From: Pseudomonas sp. 31-12
GTDB taxonomy: Bacteria > Pseudomonadota > Gammaproteobacteria > Pseudomonadales > Pseudomonadaceae
Direction: 5' to 3'
Assembly: GCF_003151075.1 (NCBI RefSeq)
Contig: NZ_CP029482.1
Coordinates: 372,001 to 436,000 of the forward strand
Length of the DNA: 64,000 nucleotides
Positions within the stretch are counted from its first letter, which is position 1. The number at the start of each line of letters is the position of its first letter. Made by a program: the position numbers and the translations under genes. The notes under the pieces are model-generated. The model saw only the letters and a list, made by a program, of their open reading frames with translations. It was not told the origin of the DNA and made no database searches. This document shows positions 27,547 through 36,493 of this stretch, piece by piece.

Positions 27547-27594
27547 TTGACTGCAAAGCAGTCACCCATCATCTGCCATAAACAGGAGCCAGAC

Positions 27595-27840
27595 ATGGAA
27601 TCCCCAACCCACACCCTCCCTTCCCTGTTCAAACAACTTGGCCTGCCGGACGACGCCGAAAGCATCGATAAATTCATCGCCACCCACTCACCGCTCAAGC
27701 CCGAATTGCATCTGGCCGATGCATTTTTCTGGAGCGAGGGCCAAGCGCAGTTGTTGCGGGAGGAAATTCTGGATGATGCAGATTGGGCTGAGGTGGTGGA
27801 TCAACTGGATGTGCTGATGAGGAAGGGGCGGGGGGTGTAA
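27595..27840 (+). CDS. DUF2789 family small protein
   Basis: An 81-residue soluble protein. MESPTHTLPSLFKQLGLPDDAESIDKFIATHSPL and the acidic tail WSEGQAQLLREEILDDADWAEVVDQLDVLMR match the DUF2789 pattern as I know it. ATG 27595 follows AGGAG. Its stop codon lies inside the first of three A-rich direct repeats. Function unknown. Confidence 0.8.
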   Translation: MESPTHTLPSLFKQLGLPDDAESIDKFIATHSPLKPELHLADAFFWSEGQAQLLREEILDDADWAEVVDQLDVLMRKGRGV

Positions 27841-27900
27841 AAAAATCTGAGGGAAAATGGCGAAATGTAAAAAAAACTGGTGAGCGGTAAAAAAATCTGA
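27837..27900. repeat. Three A-rich direct repeats downstream of DUF2789
   Basis: GTAAAAAAATCTGA occurs at 27837-27850 and 27887-27900, exactly 50 bp apart, with a degenerate copy (GTAAAAAAAACTGG) at 27867-27880. No function recognised. Confidence 0.6.
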
Positions 27901-27962
27901 CGACAAATCCAATTTGAGAGGTTTTTCTGGGTTGCTCATAAAACGTGAATGGACCAGAATCT

Positions 27963-27980
27963 AGACCTGAATTGAGGTCT
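27963..27980. promoter_or_regulatory. Inverted repeat at the antitoxin start, candidate autoregulatory operator
   Basis: AGACCT-gaattg-AGGTCT ends 5 bp before the antitoxin ATG and includes its GAGG ribosome site. YefM/Phd-type antitoxins bind such palindromes to repress their own operon. Confidence 0.5.
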
Positions 27981-27985
27981 TAATT

Positions 27986-28231
27986 ATGCAAAATGTTCTG
28001 GCCGACATCGCTGTCAGCGTGTCTGAGTTGAAGAAAAATCCATCAGCGGTACTGAACGGCGCTCATGGCGGGCCTGTGGCAGTGCTAAATCACAATCGCG
28101 TCATGGGCTACATGGTTCCGGCCGATGTTTTCGAGTGCATGATGGAGCGACTCGATGATCTGGAACTGGCGGAAATTGTCCGCTCTCGCAGGCATGAGAC
28201 ACCGGTGCCGGTAAATCTGGATGACCTATAA
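27986..28231 (+). CDS. Phd/YefM-family antitoxin
   Basis: An 81-residue type II antitoxin. The Phd/YefM DNA-binding fold shows in VSVSELKKNPSAVLNGAHGGPVAVLNHNRVMGYMVPADVFECMMERLDDLELAEIV, followed by a short toxin-wrapping tail (RRHETPVPVNLDDL). The toxin gene starts 11 bp before its stop, the usual coupled arrangement (StbD/StbE-like). Confidence 0.88.
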   Translation: MQNVLADIAVSVSELKKNPSAVLNGAHGGPVAVLNHNRVMGYMVPADVFECMMERLDDLELAEIVRSRRHETPVPVNLDDL

Positions 28232-28502
28232 GCTCGAATTCCTGCCGTCCGCACGCAAGGAGTGGGACAAACTGGGTCATACATTGCGAGAGCAATTCAA
28301 AAAGAAATTGGCAGAGCGACTTCAGCTCCCGCGAGTACCGTCAGACTCACTACATGGAATGCCTGACTGCTACAAAATCAAGTTGCGCTCATCGGGGTAC
28401 AGATTGGTGTACGAAGTTATTGATGAACGTGTAGTCGTTTCCGTGGTGGCAGTGGGTAAGCGTGAACGCAGCGCTGTTTACGACCGAGCCAAGAAACGTT
28501 AA
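28221..28502 (+). CDS. RelE/ParE-family toxin
   Basis: A 93-residue toxin of the RelE/StbE type, likely a ribosome-dependent mRNA endonuclease. MTYKLEFLPSARKEWDKLGHTLREQFKKKL and YKIKLRSSGYRLVYEVIDERVVVSVVAVGKRERSAVYDRAKKR carry the basic and aromatic residues of the family (Lys/Arg in KIKLRSSGYR, RERSAVY). It overlaps the antitoxin by 11 bp and ends 16 bp before the convergent small gene. Confidence 0.88.
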   Translation: MTYKLEFLPSARKEWDKLGHTLREQFKKKLAERLQLPRVPSDSLHGMPDCYKIKLRSSGYRLVYEVIDERVVVSVVAVGKRERSAVYDRAKKR

Positions 28503-28518
28503 TAGGTTTCCGACCTTT

Positions 28519-28701
28519 CTACTCCGCCGCCTGCGCCCGCCTGGCGGCGAATTTTGTTTCGATCTCTTCATTGCTTAAATATTGGCCCTGGCGCTGTGAT
28601 AGCCGTGCCGCGTCCACTTTCCTTTGCAGGAAACCGCGGTACTGCTTTGAGTCTGCAGAATTCAAGGTGTTTTCAGATTCTGATGCAGGAGGTTTAGTCA
28701 T
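28519..28701 (-). CDS. Small antitoxin-like protein without a toxin partner
   Basis: A 60-residue charged protein (MTKPPASESENTLNSADSKQYRGFLQRKVDAARLSQRQ ... LSNEEIETKFAARRAQAAE). The layout, a short flexible start, a helix with Y..FL..KV and a LSNEEIE..FAARRA tail, resembles PaaA-type stability determinants paired with ParE toxins. Downstream on the same strand there is no toxin, only the antisense of the RelE gene. The ribosome site is weak, so this may be a remnant. Confidence 0.5.
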   Translation of the reverse strand: MTKPPASESENTLNSADSKQYRGFLQRKVDAARLSQRQGQYLSNEEIETKFAARRAQAAE

Positions 28702-28835
28702 TGTTAAGGCTCAATCAGGCAAAGCGTTACGAAGTTTCGAATGCTACGGCGATTCCTGCCGAAGCTAGGCATGGGTCATGCCCGCCAATATGTTTCAAAA
28801 CTTGACCAACTTTCCCCTCCAATGCCATATTGATA

Positions 28836-28849
28836 GTTAGCAAACTAAC
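28836..28849. promoter_or_regulatory. Inverted repeat upstream of the MarR gene, candidate operator
   Basis: GTTAG-CAAA-CTAAC is a perfect palindrome just before the MarR reading frame. MarR proteins usually bind such sites and repress their own operon. Confidence 0.5.
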
Positions 28850-28854
28850 AGTGT

Positions 28855-29322
28855 GTGTTTCCCCTCGTGCCGAAAAACCTCGACGCTCTCCAGATGAACA
28901 TCAGCAGCTCCATGGTGGTGGCCGCCAGGCATTGGCGGAAGATCTGCCAGACCACGCTGGTCAACTATGGAATCTCTGAAGCCTGCGCCGTCCCGTTGTT
29001 GATGATCGGGCGTCTGGGCGAGGGTGTGCGGCAGGTGACGGTGGCGCAGGCGGCGGGGATGGAGAGTCCGTCACTGGTGCGTTTGCTCGATCAGTTGTGT
29101 CATGCCGGCTACGTTCGTCGCACCGAAGACGTCCATGATCGACGCGCCAAATGCCTGAGCCTGACGGAAACTGGCCGGGAATTGGTGCAGGCGGTCGAGA
29201 TCGAGTTGGTGCGGTTGCGCCATGAAGTGCTCGAAGGGATCGACCGCAGTGATCTGGAAGCAACGCTGCGGGTGTTGAGAGCCTTTGAAGGGGCCAACCC
29301 GCCGTCGGTGGCCAACCCTTGA
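28855..29322 (+). CDS. MarR-family transcriptional regulator of the FUSC efflux operon
   Basis: A winged-helix regulator of up to 155 residues with the MarR core (VTVAQAAGMESPSLVRLLDQLCHAGYVRRTEDVHDRRAKCLSLTETGRELV). The start is uncertain: GTG 28855, GTG 28867 (MPKNLDALQM) and ATG 28894 are all in frame and none has a good ribosome site. Its stop overlaps the TTG start of the FUSC gene, so it is probably the first gene of the efflux operon and its ligand-sensing repressor. Confidence 0.85.
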   Translation: MFPLVPKNLDALQMNISSSMVVAARHWRKICQTTLVNYGISEACAVPLLMIGRLGEGVRQVTVAQAAGMESPSLVRLLDQLCHAGYVRRTEDVHDRRAKCLSLTETGRELVQAVEIELVRLRHEVLEGIDRSDLEATLRVLRAFEGANPPSVANP

Positions 29323-31391
29323 GCGGATTTTTTACCGGCGTTCCTCCGGCGCGGGACTGGTTTTACGGGGTACGCACGTTCGCGGCATCGATGATTGCGT
29401 TGTACATCGCCATGCTCATGCAAATGCCGCGTCCGTATTGGGCGATGGCTACCGTGTATATCGTTTCCAGCCCGTTTGTCGGCCCTACCAGTTCCAAGGC
29501 GTTGTACCGCGCGGTCGGCACCTTGCTCGGTGCGGCGGCAGCGGTTTTTTTCGTGCCGATGTTTGTCCAGAGCCCCTATGTGCTGGTGGTGGTGATCGCG
29601 CTGTGGACCGGGACGTTGTTGTTCCTGTCCCTGCATCTGCGCACGGCCAACAGTTACGCGCTGATGCTCGCCGGTTACACCTTGCCGCTGATCGCCTTGC
29701 CGGTGGTGGATAACCCGTTGGCGGTGTGGGACGTGGCCGAAGCGCGGACCGAAGAAATCTTCCTCGGCATCGCGGTGGCGGCCGTGGTCGGTGCCATGTT
29801 CTGGCCACGGCGGCTGGCGCCGGTGTTCAACGATTCGGTGAACAAATGGTTCGCCGATGCCTCGACCTACAGTCTGCGTTTTCTCAGCCGCAACGTGCAG
29901 CCGGATGAAGTCAGCGCCTTGCGCTCGGCGATGGTGGCGACCTTCAACAGCCTGGAGCTGATGATCGGCCAGTTGCCCCACGAAGGCGCGCGGCCGCAGA
30001 CGGTGCGCAATACCAAAGAGCTGCGCGGGCGGATGATTCACCTGCTGCCGGTGATTGATGCCCTCGATGACGCGCTCTATGCCCTCGAACGCAGAACGCC
30101 CGAGCTTGTGGATAAGTTCGCGCCGCTGCTGACTGCGACCACCGAATGGCTGAATCACAAGGATGCCGACCTCGCCCGCTGGCAAGCGCTGAAAGATCAA
30201 CTTGAGGCCTTGCAACCGTCCGCCGAAGCGCTGGATGACCGTAAGCAGTTGCTGTTTTCCAACGCCCTGTATCGCCTCGGCGAGTGGATCGATGTGTGGC
30301 AAGACTGCCGCAGCCTGCAATACGCCATTCAGTGCGAAAGTCAGGACAGCTGGCGCGCGGTGTATCGGCACTGGCGACTGGGTCGCCTGTCGCCGTTTCT
30401 CGACCGTGGGCTGATGCTGTATTCGGCGGCGTCCACGGTGACCGCGATCATTGTCGCCTCGGTGCTGTGGATTCTGCTCGGCTGGACCGACGGTGGCGCC
30501 GCGGTGATTCTGGCGGCGGTGGCGTGCAGCTTCTTCGCCTCGATGGACGACCCGGCGCCGCAGATTTTCCGGTTCTTTTTCTGGACCGCGATGTCGGTGT
30601 TGTTTGCCAGTCTTTACCTGTTCCTGGTCCTGCCCAACCTGCATGACTTCCCGATGCTGGTACTGGCGTTTTCCGTGCCATTCATTTGCATCGGCACCCT
30701 GACGGTCAAGCCGCAGTTTTACCTGGGCATGCTGCTGACCCTGGTCAACACCTCGTCGTTCATCAGCATTCAGGGCGCTTACGACGCGGATTTCCTCAGC
30801 TTCGCCAACTCCAACCTCGCCGGCCCCGTCGGCTTGCTGTTTGCCTTTGTCTGGACCCTGATTGCCCGGCCATTCGGTGCGGAACTGGCGGCCAAGCGCC
30901 TGACCCGGTTCAGCTGGCGCGACATTGTCAGCCTGACCGAGCCGGCCACGCTGGCCGAACACCGGCACCTCGGCGTGCAGATGCTCGATCGCCTGATGCA
31001 GCATCTGCCGCGCCTGGCCATGACCGGACAAGACACCGGCATCGCGCTGCGGGAAGTGCGCGTAGCGCTGAATTTGCTCGACCTGCTGGCCTACACGCCC
31101 CGAGTGCACGGCACGCCGCAAGCGTTGCTGCATCAAGTGGTGGCCGAGGTCGGCGAATACTTCAAGGCCTGCTTGAAGGCGGGCGAGCGATTGCCGGCAC
31201 CGAGCCCGCTGCTGATGACCCTCGACCGCACCCGCCGCGCCCTCAACACCGAGTGTGATGACGGCGCGCGTCTGCACCTGCTGCATGCCCTGAGCGGTTT
31301 GCGCCTGTCGCTGCTGCCGGGGGTGGAATTCGTCGCCTCGGGCGAACGCGAAGAACCGCTTCCCCATGGCATCGATGGAGCGCCTTTATGA
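29319..31391 (+). CDS. FUSC/AaeB-family inner-membrane efflux protein
   Basis: A 690-residue aromatic-acid-exporter-type protein (AaeB/PET family). Two blocks of membrane helices (about residues 15-165 and 360-510) each precede a cytoplasmic helical domain, as in FUSC proteins. The TTG start at 29319 overlaps the MarR stop (TTGA) and gives MSGFFTGVPPARDW; no ATG lies near. The following DUF1656, HlyD and NodT genes overlap by ATGA, so the pump is fully coupled. Substrates are probably aromatic acids or other weak acids, by analogy only. Confidence 0.9.
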   Translation: MSGFFTGVPPARDWFYGVRTFAASMIALYIAMLMQMPRPYWAMATVYIVSSPFVGPTSSKALYRAVGTLLGAAAAVFFVPMFVQSPYVLVVVIALWTGTLLFLSLHLRTANSYALMLAGYTLPLIALPVVDNPLAVWDVAEARTEEIFLGIAVAAVVGAMFWPRRLAPVFNDSVNKWFADASTYSLRFLSRNVQPDEVSALRSAMVATFNSLELMIGQLPHEGARPQTVRNTKELRGRMIHLLPVIDALDDALYALERRTPELVDKFAPLLTATTEWLNHKDADLARWQALKDQLEALQPSAEALDDRKQLLFSNALYRLGEWIDVWQDCRSLQYAIQCESQDSWRAVYRHWRLGRLSPFLDRGLMLYSAASTVTAIIVASVLWILLGWTDGGAAVILAAVACSFFASMDDPAPQIFRFFFWTAMSVLFASLYLFLVLPNLHDFPMLVLAFSVPFICIGTLTVKPQFYLGMLLTLVNTSSFISIQGAYDADFLSFANSNLAGPVGLLFAFVWTLIARPFGAELAAKRLTRFSWRDIVSLTEPATLAEHRHLGVQMLDRLMQHLPRLAMTGQDTGIALREVRVALNLLDLLAYTPRVHGTPQALLHQVVAEVGEYFKACLKAGERLPAPSPLLMTLDRTRRALNTECDDGARLHLLHALSGLRLSLLPGVEFVASGEREEPLPHGIDGAPL

Positions 31392-31597
31392 TCGGTGATC
31401 TGGATATCAGCGGAGTGTTCCTCCCCACGCTGCTGGTGCTGATGGGCATTACGTACGTGCTGTTCCTGTTGGTGCACGGGTTGCTGACGCGCCTGCACTT
31501 TTACCGTCTGGTCTGGCACCGGGCATTGTTTAACGTGGCTCTCTACGCCTTGCTGCTCGGCGCCGTGGACTCACTCAGTCGATACCTGATGACATGA
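31388..31597 (+). CDS. DUF1656 (AaeX-like) small membrane protein
   Basis: A 69-residue protein with two membrane helices (LPTLLVLMGITYVLFLLVHGLL and ALFNVALYALLLGAVDSL), standard for the AaeX/DUF1656 family found between FUSC and HlyD genes. It overlaps both neighbours by 4 bp. Its exact role in the pump is unknown. Confidence 0.88.
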   Translation: MIGDLDISGVFLPTLLVLMGITYVLFLLVHGLLTRLHFYRLVWHRALFNVALYALLLGAVDSLSRYLMT

Positions 31598-32481
31598 AAA
31601 AGCCTTTTTTGACCCTCGGTCGCGTGGTCCTGACCCTGCTGATCGTGACCTTCGCCGTCGTCGTGGTCTGGCGCATGGTGATGTATTACATGTTCGCGCC
31701 CTGGACCCGGGACGGGCACATCCGTGCCGACATCGTGCAGATCGCCCCGGATGTGTCCGGGCTGATTCAGCAAGTGCAAGTGCGCGACAACCAGTTGGTG
31801 ACGCGCGGCCAGGTGCTGTTCAGTATCGATCAGGACCGCTTCAAGCTAGCCCTGCGTCAAGCCAAGGCTGCGGTCGCCGATCGCCAGGAAACCCTGGCCC
31901 AGGCGCAACGCGAAGCCAAGCGTAACCGTGGCCTCGGCAATCTGGTGCCGGGCGAGCAACTGGAAGAAAGCCAGTCCCGCGTGGCCCGCGCCGAAGTGGC
32001 CTTGATGGAAGCCCAGGTGGCGGTAGACAGCGCCCAACTTAACCTCGACCGCTCGACCATTCGCAGCCCGGTGGACGGTTACGTCAACGACCGCGCGCCG
32101 CGTGCGCAGGAATTCGTCACCGCCGGGCGCCCGGTGTTGTCGGTGGTGGACAGCAATTCATTCCACATCGACGGCTATTTCGAAGAAACCAAACTCGACG
32201 GTATTCATGTCGGCCAGAGTGTCGACATTCGGGTGGTCGGCGACCGCGCGCGTTTGCGCGGCCATGTCGAAAGCATCGTCGCCGGCATCGAGGACCGCGA
32301 CCGCAGCAGCGGCAGCAACCTGTTGCCCAACGTCAATCCGGCGTTCAGCTGGGTGCGTCTGGCCCAGCGGATTCCGGTGCGGATTGCCTTTGACGACGTG
32401 CCGGCGGACTTCCGCATGATCGCCGGGCGCACCGCCACAGTGTCGATCATGGATGACCAACCGCAGGAGCCCGCGAAATGA
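31594..32481 (+). CDS. HlyD/AaeA-family membrane fusion protein
   Basis: A 295-residue adaptor with an N-terminal membrane helix (about residues 10-30), the start WTRDGHIRADIVQIAPDVSGLI, a short coiled coil and the closing barrel (STIRSPVDGYVNDRAPRAQEFV). It links the FUSC pump to the outer-membrane channel encoded next. It overlaps both neighbours by ATGA. Confidence 0.9.
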   Translation: MKKPFLTLGRVVLTLLIVTFAVVVVWRMVMYYMFAPWTRDGHIRADIVQIAPDVSGLIQQVQVRDNQLVTRGQVLFSIDQDRFKLALRQAKAAVADRQETLAQAQREAKRNRGLGNLVPGEQLEESQSRVARAEVALMEAQVAVDSAQLNLDRSTIRSPVDGYVNDRAPRAQEFVTAGRPVLSVVDSNSFHIDGYFEETKLDGIHVGQSVDIRVVGDRARLRGHVESIVAGIEDRDRSSGSNLLPNVNPAFSWVRLAQRIPVRIAFDDVPADFRMIAGRTATVSIMDDQPQEPAK

Positions 32482-33926
32482 GCAGGGCCTCGGGTTTGGC
32501 GGTTGTCGGCTTAGGTTTTTTGCTGTCGGCCTGTCAGGTGGTCGGGCCGGATTATCATCTGCCGGAAGAGGCCGCTATCCACCGCGAAGACTTGCAGGGC
32601 GACTTGGCGGTGAACGGTAAAAATGTCGTGTCGGCCCCGGTGCCTGCCGATTGGTGGCGCCTGTATCAGGATCCGCGCCTTGACCAACTGGTGCAGCAGG
32701 CCATGGCCAGCAACACCGATTTGCGCGTGGCGGCGGCGAGCCTTGCCCGGGCCCGCGCTCAAGTCGACGAAGCGCAGGCGGCGGGCGGCTGGAGCGGCGG
32801 TGTGAAGATCGGCGCGCAGCGGTTGCAGGAGTCCGGCGAAGCGTTCTTGCTGGCGGATAAAGTGCCGGTGGCCAACGTCGGTGATATCGGCATTACCACC
32901 TCGTATCAGTTCGACCTGTTCGGCACCTTGCAACGCGGGATCGAAGCGGCCAAGGCCAATGCCGACGCGACTCAAGCCGCCGCCGATACCGCACGCATCA
33001 CGTTGGTGGCCGATGTAGTTCGGGCTTATACCCAAGTGTGCGCGGCCAATGAAGAGCAGGAAATCGCCCAGCATTCCCTCGACCTGCAAGCCCAGAGCAC
33101 CACGCTGATCCAGCGTCTGCGCGATGCCGGGCGCGGCGACGAAACCCAGGTCACCCGCTCGCAAACCCAATTCAAATCCTTGCGCGCCGACATGCCGCGT
33201 TATGAAGCGGCGCGTCAGGCCGGGTTGTTCCGCTTGTCGATGCTGTTGGCCAAACCCGTCGAGCAGTTGCCGGCCGGAACCGCCACCTGCAACGAACTGC
33301 CTAAAATCACCCAATTGCTACCGGTCGGTGACGGTGCCACCTTGCTCAAGCGCCGACCCGATGTGCGTCAGGCCGAACGCCGACTGGCGGCCGCGACCGC
33401 CGGCATCGGTATCGCCACGGGCGAGTTGTACCCGGACATCAGCATCGGCGCGACGGTCGGTACCGTCGGCATCCTGGAAAACCTCGGCAAACCGGCGACC
33501 AATCGCTGGGGCTTCGGCCCGTTGCTGACCTGGACCGTGCCGTCCAACGGTTCCCGGGCGCGAATCCGCGAGGCGGAAGCGGCCACCCAAGGCACGTTGG
33601 CGCATTTCGATGGCGTGGTGCTCAACGCCATCCGCGAGACCCAGACCGGCCTGGCGCAGTACTCGGCGCTGCTGCAACGTCGCGATGCGTTGGCCGACGC
33701 CGAACAATCGGCGCAATTGGCCGCTGACCAGACCCACCGCTTCTTCCAGGCCGGCCGCGCGTCGTTCCTGGCGGACCTGCAAGCCACCCGCACTTACACC
33801 GATGTACGGGCGCAACTGGCCGCCGCCAACACCCAGGTTGCCATGAGCCAGATCGATCTGTTCCTCGCCTTGGGCGGCGGCTGGGAAAGCGGACGAACGC
33901 AAGCGTCACAGCCCGGCAAACCCTGA
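32478..33926 (+). CDS. NodT-family outer-membrane efflux lipoprotein
   Basis: A 482-residue OprM/NodT-type channel. The lipobox LLSACQVVGPDYHLP puts the acylated Cys at about residue 19. Two OEP domains and the terminal ALGGGW signature are present. It is the last gene of the MarR-FUSC-DUF1656-HlyD-NodT operon; E. coli aaeXAB has no such dedicated channel gene. Confidence 0.9.
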   Translation: MSRASGLAVVGLGFLLSACQVVGPDYHLPEEAAIHREDLQGDLAVNGKNVVSAPVPADWWRLYQDPRLDQLVQQAMASNTDLRVAAASLARARAQVDEAQAAGGWSGGVKIGAQRLQESGEAFLLADKVPVANVGDIGITTSYQFDLFGTLQRGIEAAKANADATQAAADTARITLVADVVRAYTQVCAANEEQEIAQHSLDLQAQSTTLIQRLRDAGRGDETQVTRSQTQFKSLRADMPRYEAARQAGLFRLSMLLAKPVEQLPAGTATCNELPKITQLLPVGDGATLLKRRPDVRQAERRLAAATAGIGIATGELYPDISIGATVGTVGILENLGKPATNRWGFGPLLTWTVPSNGSRARIREAEAATQGTLAHFDGVVLNAIRETQTGLAQYSALLQRRDALADAEQSAQLAADQTHRFFQAGRASFLADLQATRTYTDVRAQLAAANTQVAMSQIDLFLALGGGWESGRTQASQPGKP

Positions 33927-34007
33927 GGCCGTTGCTATGCTTTGATTTGATGAGGTCGCGCGTTGGCTTCATCGATCAAGGCTCGCGTTGGTCATGGGGA
34001 TCTAATA

Positions 34008-34643
34008 ATGAAAAACCCTTATGCTCCCGGCTTCTGGTGCGCTATTACGGCATTGGTCCTGCTGTCGGCCACCTATTTCTACGGCATCATGCTGGCCCAC
34101 CAGATCGACAAGGCGCTGGTGTTCCTCGACAGCGCTGCCGCGCTGATTGCGGTGATGGCAATCGTCGTGGTGGCCTGGGCGTCAGTCCAGGGCCAGCGCA
34201 TCAAGAAAAGACAACTCGAACAAGGCAAGACCCTGGTGCTGATCTGGGACACCAAGGTGGCGTTGCGTCGGGTCGAAACAGTGTTCGACCGGTATTTCTG
34301 GGGCAGCTACTGGCAACCGGGGCGTACGTTCCAGGAAGTCATGGGCGAACTCACCGGCACGCCGCTGGAAAAAAGCCTCGAGATCCTGAAAAAGCAATGC
34401 CTGGAACTGGACAAGCAAGTTTCCGATGACGACAGGCACTGGCTCAACAATGCCCGTGAACTCTCCGATGTGGCGGCCGCCATGGCCCGAGAACGCTATC
34501 AACTGGACTTCTGCGACCCGCGCGCGGAAGTGACGGGCGGGGCGGTGATCAATCGCGACTTTGAAGTGCTGGTGTATACGTGGACGGCGCGGCTGAAAAG
34601 CTTTGATCATCAGCTGGATGAGATGGAAGTCCAGTATTCCTGA
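34008..34643 (+). CDS. Unknown protein with two N-terminal membrane helices
   Basis: A 211-residue protein I do not recognise. Two membrane helices (FWCAITALVLLSATYFYGIML and AAALIAVMAIVVVAWASV) precede a soluble domain with a charged coil (QRIKKRQLEQGKTLVLIWDTKVALRRVETVF) and conserved-looking tryptophans. ATG 34008 lies 7 bp behind GGGA. It stands alone between the efflux operon and a REPIN. Confidence 0.75.
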   Translation: MKNPYAPGFWCAITALVLLSATYFYGIMLAHQIDKALVFLDSAAALIAVMAIVVVAWASVQGQRIKKRQLEQGKTLVLIWDTKVALRRVETVFDRYFWGSYWQPGRTFQEVMGELTGTPLEKSLEILKKQCLELDKQVSDDDRHWLNNARELSDVAAAMARERYQLDFCDPRAEVTGGAVINRDFEVLVYTWTARLKSFDHQLDEMEVQYS

Positions 34644-34663
34644 ATGTGTGTCGTCCGTACTGA

Positions 34664-34734
34664 CGCCATCGCGGGCAAGCCCGCTCCCACAGGATTGCGA
34701 TAAACCTGTGGGAGCGGGCTTGCCCGCGATGGCG
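34664..34734. repeat. REPIN with 30-bp perfect arms
   Basis: Inverted arms at 34664-34693 and 34705-34734 are only 11 bp apart, forming a near-continuous hairpin just after the unknown membrane-protein gene. Confidence 0.92.
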
Positions 34735-34924
34735 ATTTCATGCCCGCCGAAACTCTCAACCCTCATGTGCGGTCCATAGACACTCTTTAACCTTTAAACA
34801 TTGGGCCGCCCGGTGCGCCTGATGCTAATCTGCATCGCACTTTCAGCGCAGTCGTGACCGCAACCCGTCATGGGTTCAGGGAAGACGACCACATTTTCAA
34901 CAACGGACATTCATCGGGTAATTC

Positions 34925-36430
34925 ATGAATAAATCAGCAGGCGTGCTTCTTGGAATCGTCGTTGCCATCGGTGCAATCAGCGCCGGTGGTGCCTGGTACA
35001 CCGGCACCAAAATCGAAGGCGTGCTGAACACCTCGATCGCCGACGCCAACAAAGAGCTGAAAGCCGCGCTGGTCGGTTCCAACGGCACAGCGACGCTGGA
35101 ACTGGTGTCGCTGGAGAGACACATTTTCAGCAGCACCGCGCACTACCGCCTCAAGGGCGAAGGCGAAATGTTCGGCGAAGCGCCGGTCGAGTTGCTGTTC
35201 GTCGATCGCCTCGAACACGGTCCGCTGCCGTTCTCGCGTCTGGTGTCGCTGAAATGGTTGCCGGTCATGGCCACCAGTCACTACGAACTGGAAAGAACCC
35301 CGACGACGGAAAAATGGTTCGCCGCTGCCAAGGACAAATCCCCACTCACGGGTGTGGTCAACATCGGTTACGACAATGCCACCAACGGCACCCTGCAATT
35401 GTTGCCGCTGGACGTAGCGCTGGATGACAAGTCCAACCTGAAATTCTCCGGTCTGAACCTCGACGTCGCCGCCAGCGCCCAGGCGCAAAAGGTCAAGGCC
35501 AACGGTTACATGGACAGCCTGACGTTGACCACGGTGGCTGAAGACCAGACGCCGGTGAAGGTCGAGCTGAACGGTCTGACCGTGGCCAGCAACCTGACCA
35601 AAAGCACCTACGGCTATTACGTCGGCGACAACACCCTGGAGCTGACCGACAGCAAAACCACCTTCGGCGCCAAGCAATCGATTCTGGGTTTCAAGAAATT
35701 TGAAATGAAGAACCAAACCGAAGAGTCGGGCACCAGCGCTTCGGGGCGTGCCGATTACAAGGTGGGTGAAGTGTCGCTGAACGGCAAGAACGTCGGCTCT
35801 GCGCAGATGGCCATGAGCCTGAAGAACCTCGACATCCCGGCGACCATGTCGCTGATGCAGGTCTACCAGACCAAACTGCAGCCGTACGAAAAGGCTGCCG
35901 CTGAAGCCGCTGCCGCCGGTGAACCGGCTCCAGAGCTGGTGCTGACCCCGGCCGAAGAGGCGCAGGTCAAAACCGGCCTGGAAAAACTGCTCGCGGCTGG
36001 CCCGCAGGTGGCCCTGGAGAATCTGTCGTTCAAATCCACCAACGGTGAAAGCCGCGCCAATCTGGTGCTCGACCTGACCAAGCCGCAATCCATGGACCTG
36101 CCGCCAGACCAGTTGACCCAACAGCTGATCGCGCTGCTGGATTTCAATCTGCAAGTGTCCAAACCAATGCTCGTCGACCTGCTCACCGTGCAATCGCAAA
36201 TCGAAGGCCAGACCGACGCCAAGCTCATTGCCGATCAGGCAACAGCGACCGCGGACATGTTCAGCAGCATGGCGGTCGGCACGCAACTGGCCAAACTGGA
36301 AGGCAACGACATCGTCACCAAATTGCACTACGCCAACAATCAGGTGGAATTCAACGGCCAGAAAATGACCGTTGAGCAATTTGTCGGCTTCGTGATGAGC
36401 AAGCTCGGCGGCGCTCCACAGATTCAGTAA
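34925..36430 (+). CDS. YdgA-family protein (DUF945)
   Basis: A 501-residue protein with one N-terminal signal/anchor helix (SAGVLLGIVVAIGAISAGGAWYTG) and a long periplasmic part of repeated beta segments, as in E. coli YdgA. An acidic, alanine-rich stretch lies near residues 315-350. ATG 34925 is the only sensible start. A strong terminator follows. The molecular function of the family is not established. Confidence 0.85.
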   Translation: MNKSAGVLLGIVVAIGAISAGGAWYTGTKIEGVLNTSIADANKELKAALVGSNGTATLELVSLERHIFSSTAHYRLKGEGEMFGEAPVELLFVDRLEHGPLPFSRLVSLKWLPVMATSHYELERTPTTEKWFAAAKDKSPLTGVVNIGYDNATNGTLQLLPLDVALDDKSNLKFSGLNLDVAASAQAQKVKANGYMDSLTLTTVAEDQTPVKVELNGLTVASNLTKSTYGYYVGDNTLELTDSKTTFGAKQSILGFKKFEMKNQTEESGTSASGRADYKVGEVSLNGKNVGSAQMAMSLKNLDIPATMSLMQVYQTKLQPYEKAAAEAAAAGEPAPELVLTPAEEAQVKTGLEKLLAAGPQVALENLSFKSTNGESRANLVLDLTKPQSMDLPPDQLTQQLIALLDFNLQVSKPMLVDLLTVQSQIEGQTDAKLIADQATATADMFSSMAVGTQLAKLEGNDIVTKLHYANNQVEFNGQKMTVEQFVGFVMSKLGGAPQIQ

Positions 36431-36448
36431 CGCCGCTCGTTTCAAGGC

Positions 36449-36474
36449 AACGCCCGGTCTCTGCCGGGCGTTTT
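36449..36474 (+). terminator. Rho-independent terminator of the YdgA-like gene
   Basis: ACGCCCGG and CCGGGCGT form an 8-bp stem with a six-base loop, followed by TTTT. Confidence 0.8.
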
Positions 36475-36493
36475 GCTGTGCGCTGTTTAAAGC

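Noticed and set aside
29109-31367. 752-codon minus-strand frame
   Set aside because: Antisense to the FUSC gene. Composition is rich in Arg, Gln and His without domains, and the plus-strand operon is coupled by overlapping starts.
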